Source: a candidate division Zixibacteria bacterium HGW-Zixibacteria-1
GTDB taxonomy: Bacteria; Zixibacteria; MSB-5A5; GN15; PGXB01
Direction of reading: 5' to 3'
Length of the DNA stretch: 63,506 nucleotides
NCBI GenBank assembly: GCA_002838945.1
Contig: PGXB01000020.1
Span: forward strand, 1 to 63,506
Shown: positions 1 to 6,472 of the stretch, one piece after another
How the letters are laid out: each line of letters opens with the position of its first letter
How positions within the stretch are numbered: position 1 is the stretch's first letter
The notes under the pieces: model-generated
Told to the model about the DNA's origin: nothing
What the model saw: the letters and a program-made list of their open reading frames with translations, nothing else
Database searches by the model: none
Made by a program: the position numbers and the translations under genes

Positions 1-79
1 CGTCATTCGAGCCTGGGTTTTAAAAATCCAGTTGACTTCGAACGGGCGGCTACCCTATCTTAACTATGTGTCCATTTTT

Positions 80-520
80 TTAGGGGAAGACCAAATCGAT
101 ATCATCTATTGTTATATGTTCGGTCTTTGTCCTATCACGTGGCAGCTTAACCTGAATAATTTCGCGTGGCATTGGATTTCTTTTTGTAGCTATCTGGGAT
201 ATTTTGCTAGGTGTTTCTGTCAACCTTAAAATCTGTTCCTTATGTGCGGCAATATGCGAAAGTTTCTCGTATCCGATCTCTTCATCTACTCTGACCTGTT
301 TTATAATTTGGCTTTTGACCAACTTTATTCCTTCTTCAAGAATTCTCTTACGTGGCAAATCTGTCAATTTCATCAATTCAGTAACACTTTTTGCGTTCTT
401 TTTACCAAAGTAAATTTGACGGAATACTAACGTTCTTTGTGGCGATCGGGACAACGACTTTGCGACCCCCGTTATTATTTCTTCCCTATTTGATGAAAGG
501 TCCACAACCTGTTGTGGCAT
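80..520 (-). CDS. hypothetical protein, possible winged-helix DNA-binding
   Basis: I do not recognise this 146-residue protein as a named family. Residues about 20-75 (RTLVFRQIYFGKK, then VTELMKLTDLPRKRILEEGIKLVK) look like a winged-helix or MarR-like fold, with a recognition helix around TDLPRKRILEE. The C-terminal 50 residues are basic, then acidic (TIDDIDLVF). It is the last complete member of a minus-strand three-gene cassette (721-912, 524-715, 80-520) with 3-nt spacing to its upstream neighbour and an AGGAAG Shine-Dalgarno before the ATG at 520. Base composition is more AT-rich than the fumarase genes next door, which suggests horizontal acquisition. Further cassette genes may lie beyond the left edge. 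The fold assignment is inference from local sequence pattern only. Confidence 0.6.
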   Translation of the reverse strand: MPQQVVDLSSNREEIITGVAKSLSRSPQRTLVFRQIYFGKKNAKSVTELMKLTDLPRKRILEEGIKLVKSQIIKQVRVDEEIGYEKLSHIAAHKEQILRLTETPSKISQIATKRNPMPREIIQVKLPRDRTKTEHITIDDIDLVFP

Positions 521-523
521 AAC

Positions 524-715
524 TTATTTCTTCCTTTTTGATTCACCCAATATTTGACTTACACGCCCTTGACTTATACCCATTGCCTTTCCAATTAATG
601 TAACATTGACGCCGGCATTTTTTAATTGCAGAGCCAGGAGGTGCTTAATTGCCTCCAGTTCTTTCTTTAAATCTTGAAAGTTTTTTAAAATTTCTTTGGC
701 ATCTTTTTCTTCCAT
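524..715 (-). CDS. small coiled-coil plus HTH (sigma region 4-like) protein
   Basis: A 63-residue protein: an acidic/basic amphipathic helix (about residues 5-30, EILKNFQDLKKELEAIKHLL) followed by a helix-turn-helix (NVTLIGKAMGISQGRVSQIL) resembling sigma-70 region 4 or Trp-repressor-type HTHs. I chose the ATG at 715 rather than an upstream TTG at 724. GGAG sits 9 nt before this ATG, whereas it would abut the TTG. It overlaps no neighbour and lies between two cassette partners. It is a divergent paralogue of the gene at 721-912: both have a helix, then an L-L-x(2-3)-L-x-x-x-G-V segment, then an HTH. Role unknown; a small DNA-binding or adaptor protein is likely. Confidence 0.6.
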   Translation of the reverse strand: MEEKDAKEILKNFQDLKKELEAIKHLLALQLKNAGVNVTLIGKAMGISQGRVSQILGESKRKK

Positions 716-720
716 TTTAA

Positions 721-912
721 TCAACTCCTCTTTAATTTCTTCATGGGCATCATATGCCTAATCGTGCTTGCATCAATTTCCAGTATATCGCCCAATAGAC
801 TGGAATCGACACCATCTCTTATTAAAATCACCATTAACAGTTTTCTTATCTTCATCAACTCCTCCAGCTCTTTTGCAACTTTTTTCTCATTTCCTTTTTT
901 TACTTTTACCAT
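721..912 (-). CDS. small coiled-coil plus HTH protein, first gene of left-edge cassette
   Basis: A 63-residue, lysine-rich protein. A helix (EKKVAKELEELMKIRKLLMV) precedes an HTH-like segment (GVDSSLLGDILEIDASTIRHMM). It starts at ATG 912 with an excellent GGAGG about 5 nt upstream and ends with TGA. Its paralogue is the next gene downstream (524-715). As the first gene of the minus-strand cassette it probably carries the promoter in the AT-rich gap 913-1048, where I could not pick a convincing -35/-10 pair. Function is unknown. Paired small HTH paralogues ahead of a winged-helix protein would suit a regulator of a mobile or defence module, but that is inference. Confidence 0.6.
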   Translation of the reverse strand: MVKVKKGNEKKVAKELEELMKIRKLLMVILIRDGVDSSLLGDILEIDASTIRHMMPMKKLKRS

Positions 913-1048
913 CTAAACCTCCAATCATATTTGGCGTTTGAGAATTATCTAAGTCCAATTCTATTCGCATCTATGAACCAATTGCGCAACCGACTATAAA
1001 AATATATAGATACATTATTCCTTAATCAACAAAAAATTTAACAAAATA

Positions 1049-1123
1049 GGCAGGATCGATTTCCCTCCGTTGACGGGATTGCGGATCCTGCCCTATTCAT
1101 TAGATTCCCGTCTGCACGGGAAT
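1049..1123. repeat. intergenic inverted repeats
   Basis: Two adjacent palindromes lie in the gap between the HTH cassette and the fumarase operon. GGCAGGATC (1049-1057) pairs with GATCCTGCC (1084-1092). ATTCCCGT-CTGC-ACGGGAAT (1104-1123) is a perfect 8-bp hairpin with a 4-nt loop. Neither is followed by a T-run on the minus strand, so they are poor rho-independent terminators for the fumarase operon. The second resembles the common 'CGTCATTCCCG...' extragenic palindromes. The first bases of the window (CGTCATTC) may be part of another copy. Confidence 0.5.
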
Positions 1124-1148
1124 GACAAACTTGGATTTTTATAAAACG

Positions 1149-1706
1149 CTACTTCTTCCCGTACTTGGCGATGCCCTCTTTGTACAGGTTGCCGCCGTGG
1201 CAGTCGAGGGCTACGATGGCCGGGAAATCTTTCACGGTCAGCTTGCGGATCGCTTCGGCGCCAAGGTCATCATAGGCGATAACTTCAGCGGCGGTGATCG
1301 ATTTCGAAATCAGCGCTCCGGCGCCGCCAACGGCGGCAAAATAGACCGCTTTGTGTTTTTTCATCGCCTCGACCACTTCGGCGCTCATCTCGCCCTTGCC
1401 GATCATCCCCTTTTGGCCGACGCCGATCACTTTGGGGGTATAGGCGTTCATGCGGTATGATGTCGTCGGGCCGGCCGAGCCGATCACCTGGCCCGGTTTG
1501 GGCGGGGTCGGACCGGCAAAATAAATAATCTGACCGGTGACGTCGAACGGAAGTTTCTCGCCCTTGTCGATCAGATCGACCAACCGCTTGTGGGCGGCAT
1601 CACGGGCGGTGTAGATGGTCCCGGTTATCAGGACATTATCGCCGATTTTCAAATCCTTGACCACTTTATCGGTCAGCGGCGTGGTGATATATATTTTCTC
1701 TGACAT
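1149..1706 (-). CDS. fumB: fumarate hydratase class I, beta (C-terminal) subunit
   Basis: Beta subunit of the two-subunit, iron-sulfur class I fumarase/tartrate dehydratase family, which interconverts fumarate and malate in the TCA cycle. The sequence shows the family motifs ITTPLTD at the N terminus, AGPTPPKPGQVIGSAGPTTSYRM in the swivelling domain, IGKGEM, and AVGGAGALISKSI. The length of about 185 residues is normal for the stand-alone beta subunit. I prefer the ATG at 1706, with GGAG 9 nt upstream, over a TTG at 1721. It follows the alpha subunit (1736-2578) on the same strand with about 30 nt between them, so the two are surely cotranscribed. Substrate could be tartrate rather than fumarate by homology alone; chromosomal context favours fumarate. 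Confidence 0.92.
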   Translation of the reverse strand: MSEKIYITTPLTDKVVKDLKIGDNVLITGTIYTARDAAHKRLVDLIDKGEKLPFDVTGQIIYFAGPTPPKPGQVIGSAGPTTSYRMNAYTPKVIGVGQKGMIGKGEMSAEVVEAMKKHKAVYFAAVGGAGALISKSITAAEVIAYDDLGAEAIRKLTVKDFPAIVALDCHGGNLYKEGIAKYGKK

Positions 1707-1735
1707 AGTCTGTATCTCCAAATCTTTACTGGCTG

Positions 1736-2578
1736 TTAAAGGATCACTTCTTTATGCCGCGCGGCATGGCACTGCGTATTGACCGCGACCGGCAGGCTGG
1801 CGATATGGCACGGGTGCACCTCGACATGCACGTCGAGCGCGGTGGTCGTTCCACCCAGTCCCTGCGGGCCGACACCCAGCTTGTTGATTTTTTCCAGAAG
1901 TTCCAGCTCGAGATCGGCATAGAATTTATTGGGATGGCGGTCGCCGACTTTGCGAAGCAGTGATTTTTTGGCAATCATGGCGCATTTTTCGAAAGTGCCG
2001 CCAATGCCGACGCCGACAATGACCGGCGGGCAGGGATTACCGCCGGAACGGAGAACGCGATCGATCACGAATTCCTTTACGCCCTGAATACCGTCGGATG
2101 GTTTCATCATTCTCACTTCGGACATATTTTCCGAGCCGCCCCCCTTGGGCGCTATCGTAATTTTCATTTTGTCGCCGGGAACGATCTGCGTATGAATGAC
2201 GGCCGGGGTGTTGTCGCCGGTGTTCTTGCGCTCGATCGGATCACTCAGCACCGATTTGCGCAGGTAGCCGTCCTTGTAGCCGCGGCGGATGCCTTCGTTG
2301 AGGGCATCTTCATAATTGCCGACGACGATGTGCACATCCTGCCCCAGTTCCACGAACAGCACGGCATAACCGGTATCCTGGCACATCGGGGCTTTTTCGT
2401 CATAGGCAATTTTGGCATTGTCGATAATCTGCTGCAGAATATCTTTTCCAACCGGGGACGCTTCCACTTTTTTGGCAGACACCAGCGAATTAATCACATC
2501 CTCGCCAAGATCGGTGGCGGCATCCATAGTCAGTTTCCTTACCGCATCGATAATCGTGTCGGTCTTAATCTCACGCAT
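1736..2578 (-). CDS. fumA: fumarate hydratase class I, alpha (catalytic Fe-S) subunit
   Basis: 280-residue alpha subunit of the split class I fumarase. It carries the [4Fe-4S] cluster whose open iron acts as the Lewis acid in dehydrating malate. Family hallmarks visible are APMCQDTGYAVLFV (first cluster cysteine), a PKGGGSENMSEVRMM stretch, GGNPCPPVIVGVGIGGTFE (second cysteine) and QGLGGTTTALDV near the C terminus with CHIASLPVAVN (third cysteine). The start at ATG 2578 has GGAG upstream with good spacing. Oxygen-labile class I enzymes are usual in anaerobes and microaerophiles. It forms a bicistron with the beta subunit at 1149-1706. Confidence 0.93.
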   Translation of the reverse strand: MREIKTDTIIDAVRKLTMDAATDLGEDVINSLVSAKKVEASPVGKDILQQIIDNAKIAYDEKAPMCQDTGYAVLFVELGQDVHIVVGNYEDALNEGIRRGYKDGYLRKSVLSDPIERKNTGDNTPAVIHTQIVPGDKMKITIAPKGGGSENMSEVRMMKPSDGIQGVKEFVIDRVLRSGGNPCPPVIVGVGIGGTFEKCAMIAKKSLLRKVGDRHPNKFYADLELELLEKINKLGVGPQGLGGTTTALDVHVEVHPCHIASLPVAVNTQCHAARHKEVIL

Positions 2579-2631
2579 ATACTTTCTCCATTATTCTTAG
2601 TACACAAGCAATATTGCATTCATATATTATT

Positions 2632-3942
2632 TTACACGCCGGAGCGTAATTGTTCACTGTACTTTTCAATATTTTTGATTCTCTTGCTTAAAGCCGGATG
2701 ATCATAGAACCAGAATTCGATAAAAGCGGGCGGTTCCGGATCGCTCAGGTTGTAGGCGGTCAGTTTCTCGAAAGTAATCCGGGCCTCATCGACCGTCACC
2801 CCGGCCAGGCGAAAGCCATATTCATCGGCATTGTATTCATGAAAACGGCTGATGCCGTTGGTGACCGGGTTTAGTAAAAAGCTGAAGACAATAATAAATA
2901 AAAATAATAACGGCAGGCTGGAAACACTGCCGAACCGGTCAAAACCGAATCGCCGGCTGTTCTTTCGAATTAGGCCCGGCAACAGCCTGTTCGCCAGATA
3001 TGCTGCGACAAATATTATTATGATGGCGATAAGAAGACCCTTCCAGATATGAAGCATCTTGTAATGCCCGATTTCATGGCCCATGACATATTTCAACTCA
3101 CCGGTGGTCAGGGCATTGATCATATTGTCATATAGGACAATCCGCTGCGTCGCAAACATCCCGGTAAAATAAGCATTGAGTTTGTTCGACTGTTTTGAAG
3201 CATCGACCTCATAAACATCGGGATCTTTGATGCCGGCCCGATTCGCCAGTTGGATCATCTCCGTCTCAAGATTCTTATCCTTGAGCGGTTCGAATTTGTT
3301 GAACATCGGTGAGATGACAACCGGGACGATGACAATCAGCAAGACGGCGAAGGGGACGGCAAGGATGGAAAAATAAAGCCACCATCGCCTTGATTTGTTG
3401 ATAAGCCAATACAAAACCGAGACTATGATGAAAATCAGGACAAAGGCAACCGCCTGTGATTTCAGGCCGTCAATGAGCCATTCGGAGAAGGTTTGATTGG
3501 AAAAACCATAATTATGCTCGACGGAAAACTCGATATAGTAGCTGACCGGGAAATAGATGATGTACATGACGATCATGAAAAAGAGGACATAAAAGAAATA
3601 TGTAAAAAACTTCTTCCGCGAGATTGCCTCGGCCCATCGGCGCATCCGGCCCGAAAGTCCGGAATACAATATGGCCAGGAGGACAATGATATCAAAAAAG
3701 AAGCTTATAAAGCGCCAGATATTCTTGTGAAGGGAGTATGAGGCCAGGAGCTCTTTCCTTTCCGGTGACATCGGGTAAACCGGCTCGGATGATTCGGCCG
3801 TGGTCGTGATTTCGGCAGCAGCCGGGTTGGCGACAGCCGATGAGTCGATATTTTGGGTTTCCGGTCTTTCTTCGGTTCCAGTGGCCGGCCCTGCCCCCAG
3901 GAAGACCAATAACAATAAAGCTGCAAATACGACGATTTTCAT
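2632..3942 (-). CDS. M48 family (Ste24/CAAX prenyl protease-like) membrane metallopeptidase
   Basis: A 436-residue zinc endopeptidase of the Ste24-like M48 branch. There is an N-terminal signal/anchor (residues 1-22), a T/A/E-rich linker to about 60, then several transmembrane segments forming the CAAX-protease N domain. The catalytic HEIGH lies at residues 289-293 (MGHEIGHYKMLH), with the distal zinc glutamate probably in RFHEYNADEYGFRL. Known members cleave prenylated or misfolded membrane proteins; in bacteria the role is envelope quality control (inference). The start at ATG 3942 has GAGGAG upstream. The added cleavable signal plus low-complexity linker before the usual first TM is a small oddity. 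It is divergent from the DMT transporter at 4078. Confidence 0.88.
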   Translation of the reverse strand: MKIVVFAALLLLVFLGAGPATGTEERPETQNIDSSAVANPAAAEITTTAESSEPVYPMSPERKELLASYSLHKNIWRFISFFFDIIVLLAILYSGLSGRMRRWAEAISRKKFFTYFFYVLFFMIVMYIIYFPVSYYIEFSVEHNYGFSNQTFSEWLIDGLKSQAVAFVLIFIIVSVLYWLINKSRRWWLYFSILAVPFAVLLIVIVPVVISPMFNKFEPLKDKNLETEMIQLANRAGIKDPDVYEVDASKQSNKLNAYFTGMFATQRIVLYDNMINALTTGELKYVMGHEIGHYKMLHIWKGLLIAIIIIFVAAYLANRLLPGLIRKNSRRFGFDRFGSVSSLPLLFLFIIVFSFLLNPVTNGISRFHEYNADEYGFRLAGVTVDEARITFEKLTAYNLSDPEPPAFIEFWFYDHPALSKRIKNIEKYSEQLRSGV

Positions 3943-4077
3943 GGCATTGACTCCTCGAATTTAACAAAGCGATAATAGTCAATGGAGGGCATAAAGTCAA
4001 CCGGGTGTCGGGCCGAATAATATTGTCCTCATCAGGAAATTCTCTTTTCTTTTTTGGGGCAAACATTATATTGGGCC

Positions 4078-4980
4078 ATGAAATACACCGGTGAATTCGC
4101 CGCCCTGACCACAGCCGTGCTGTGGTCGTTTACTTCGATCTTTTTCACGTCAGCCGGCCGAAGAATCGGCTCCCTGCACCTGAACAAATTCCGAATTCCT
4201 TTTGCCGCCGTCTTTCTGGCCATAATGCTTTTGATAACCAGCGGCCGGCTTCTGCCCGGCGGCATCAGCGGTCAATCATATATGTATCTGATTGTGAGCG
4301 GCATAATCGGGCTCTCGCTTGGCGATCTCTGCCTTTTTTCGGCCTTTATCTCGATCGGAACCAGGATGACACTGCTGGTTTTCTCGGTCTCTCCCATCAT
4401 AACGGCCGTCATTGCCTGGTTTTTGATCGGTGAAACACTGGGATTTTACCCTATAGCCGGCATTGTTCTGACTATTTCGGGAATCGCCTGGGTAACGGCT
4501 GAAAGACAGCCGGTCAATAACCGTTCGATACAATCGGACGGGAAAAAGGGATTTGGAATCTTAATGGCGGTTTGCGGGGCGGCCGGCCAGGCTATCGGCC
4601 TGGTTTTGGCCAAAGCCGGGATGGCCGGGACATTGGATCCGCTTCCGGCGACTTTTATCCAGATGATAGCCGCGACCGGGGCAATCTGGCTGATTGGGAT
4701 GTTTCGGGGTGATAATATCGAAACGATTAAAAAAGCACGCGATCGTCGTGCCATGCTTCTGGCGCTGGGCGGATCGATTTGCGGCCCGTTTCTTGGGGTC
4801 TGGCTGTCGCTGGTGGCCATAAAATACACAGCAACCGGCATTGCGGCGGCTATCATGGCGACCGTTCCGGTTTTGGTTATCCCTTTGGTAATCTTAATAT
4901 ACCATGAAAAGGTAACTATCCGGGCGGTCCTCGGGGCGGTCATTACGACGGCCGGAGTAGCCCTTCTTTTTCTTACATGA
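4078..4980 (+). CDS. EamA/DMT-superfamily transporter
   Basis: A hydrophobic protein of about 300 residues with two EamA repeats of five predicted membrane helices each (MKYTGEFAALTTAVLWSFTS... and GFGILMAVCGAAGQAIGLVLAK...). The final helix is LGAVITTAGVALLFLT. It belongs to the drug/metabolite transporter superfamily; the substrate cannot be deduced. I chose the ATG at 4078 because the reading from a TTG at 4054 adds residues that do not fit the family start; no strong Shine-Dalgarno supports either. It is monocistronic and followed by a good terminator at 5095-5120. A second, only distantly similar EamA gene lies at 24760-25614. Confidence 0.85.
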   Translation: MKYTGEFAALTTAVLWSFTSIFFTSAGRRIGSLHLNKFRIPFAAVFLAIMLLITSGRLLPGGISGQSYMYLIVSGIIGLSLGDLCLFSAFISIGTRMTLLVFSVSPIITAVIAWFLIGETLGFYPIAGIVLTISGIAWVTAERQPVNNRSIQSDGKKGFGILMAVCGAAGQAIGLVLAKAGMAGTLDPLPATFIQMIAATGAIWLIGMFRGDNIETIKKARDRRAMLLALGGSICGPFLGVWLSLVAIKYTATGIAAAIMATVPVLVIPLVILIYHEKVTIRAVLGAVITTAGVALLFLT

Positions 4981-5094
4981 TTTTTTTGTATAGAAGACTA
5001 TATTTATCCAATTTATCCATCAGGTTTTTCCAACAATCCGTATAAATAAATGAAGTCACCTAGACTTCCTTTAGCTTGCCTCTCTAGTCAACAT

Positions 5095-5120
5095 GGCCGC
5101 CGGTTTTCCGGCGGCCTTTT
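5095..5120 (+). terminator. rho-independent terminator after the EamA transporter
   Basis: GGCCGCCGG (5095-5103), loop TTTT, CCGGCGGCC (5108-5116), then TTTT. A perfect 9-bp GC-rich stem with a short U-tract, 115 nt past the transporter stop. The rest of the 4981-5261 gap is AT-rich and shows only the GGGAGA Shine-Dalgarno of the next gene. Confidence 0.75.
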
Positions 5121-5261
5121 GCATTGTCTTCGTTCGTAATCGAACAAAATCCACTATTCCGACCAATCGAAATTGGTAATATCAATTATTTACTTTTGAT
5201 GAAATCATATCCCGGGCGTCCTATTCTTAGACATTGAAATTTTCATTTTCCGGGAGACAAT

Positions 5262-6308
5262 ATGCAGTTCGTTAAACGACTTATTGTTATCCCCTCATTG
5301 ATGTTTGCACTCATGCTTATCCTGACAGCCTCGGGATCGAGCCGCGAAGCTCTTGATGCCGCTGATGCGTTCACATCGGTCGGCAAATATATGACCGATG
5401 TCCCTTATGTAACCGTGGGGGTGCATAATGTCGGGAAGATCGGCCTGACCATTACGAATCAGGGCAGTTTTGGCACCGGTTTCATCGATCGTGGCGGCAA
5501 TGTCAATGATCCCCTGACCGGATTTCGAGCGCCTTCCTGCACTTATCCTTTTCCCGGCAACCAGCAATATCTCTTTGCCGGGGCCTTCTGGATCGGGGCC
5601 GTTGTCGGCCGGGATACACTGGTTTCGACCGGAGCGGAGGGATGGATATTTATCCGCAAGATGTGGCGCGACACCGCGAGAATCCATAAGATATATCCCG
5701 ACCAGCCGCCGCCGGGAACTCTCGATCTTGATTCGGCAGCGGTTTATTTTCCCGATGATCTGACACCGGAGGGAGAGCTAAAATATTATGAATACGAGTT
5801 TGTGCTGGATAATATTCTTCCATCGCAATTGTATTATGTTTCGGTGACCGCTTTTGACTATGGCGCCCCCGGAAGCGGGCTGATGTCACTGGAAAGCAGC
5901 CCGACCAAGAATATGGTGGCCGAATATGCGCAAAATCAAACAAGCAAGGTCGAGTCGGAAGGATTAAGTGTTATAGTGTATCCAAACCCTTACCGTATTG
6001 ACGGCAATTATCGAAGCGCTGGCGGGGGCTTTTTCGAGGGGCGCGGACAGGAGACATTGCCCGATGACCGGGTCAGGGCCGTTCACTTTACCAATCTGCC
6101 GCATAAATGCACTATCAGGATTTTCACGATCGACGGGGATCTGGTTCGGGAGATTGATCACGATTATCCGCCCGACAGCCCACAAAGTATGCATGATATC
6201 CGGGATATAGTCACCCGCAACACCCAGTCTCCTGTTTCGGGAATATACTATTACTCGGTTGAATCGGAATACGGGAGCCAGATCGGCAAAATGGTGCTGA
6301 TAATGTGA
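5262..6308 (+). CDS. secreted protein with C-terminal FlgD/Por-like tail; internally deleted paralogue
   Basis: A 348-residue exported protein (signal peptide about 1-25) that is a shortened paralogue of the 869-residue protein at 6473-9082. Residues 1-135 align with the long protein's N-terminal part (GLTITNQGSFGTGFI, GAFWIGAVVGRDTLVS). From RDTARIHKIYPDQPPPG onward it aligns with the long protein's residues 657-869 (YYEYEF, PSQLYYVSVTAFDYG, VIVYPNPYRIDGNYRS, ending SGIYYYSVESEYG). About 524 central residues are absent and the frame is preserved exactly. The C-terminal 90 residues resemble the FlgD-Ig/secretion-tail folds that end many FCB secreted proteins. DNA identity to the paralogue is only moderate, so this is not a recent duplication or assembly artefact. 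Start ATG 5262 follows GGGAGA. Function unknown. Confidence 0.8.
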   Translation: MQFVKRLIVIPSLMFALMLILTASGSSREALDAADAFTSVGKYMTDVPYVTVGVHNVGKIGLTITNQGSFGTGFIDRGGNVNDPLTGFRAPSCTYPFPGNQQYLFAGAFWIGAVVGRDTLVSTGAEGWIFIRKMWRDTARIHKIYPDQPPPGTLDLDSAAVYFPDDLTPEGELKYYEYEFVLDNILPSQLYYVSVTAFDYGAPGSGLMSLESSPTKNMVAEYAQNQTSKVESEGLSVIVYPNPYRIDGNYRSAGGGFFEGRGQETLPDDRVRAVHFTNLPHKCTIRIFTIDGDLVREIDHDYPPDSPQSMHDIRDIVTRNTQSPVSGIYYYSVESEYGSQIGKMVLIM

Positions 6309-6343
6309 AGGATTAATATCATATTATAAAATGACTTCCTGTC

Positions 6344-6372
6344 GAAAAAGGCGGCCCGGGGCCGTCTTTTTC
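6344..6372 (+). terminator. rho-independent terminator between the two paralogues
   Basis: GAAAAAGGCGGC (6344-6355), loop CCGGG, GCCGTCTTTTTC (6361-6372). A 12-bp stem with one G-U pair, whose 3' arm supplies the T-run. It separates the short and long paralogues into two transcription units. Confidence 0.75.
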
Positions 6373-6472
6373 ATTTAACTGTCACTCATAAGTTGACATC
6401 TCTCAACAAAAAGTATATTTATAAGGGACGAGCTTGTTGCAATAACCCATCTTATGAGGCAGCCGAAAGAAT

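Noticed and set aside
1-79. Possible start of another cassette gene at the left edge
   Set aside because: The minus strand past the 80-520 stop shows only a short frame closed by TAG; no supported coding start within the window.
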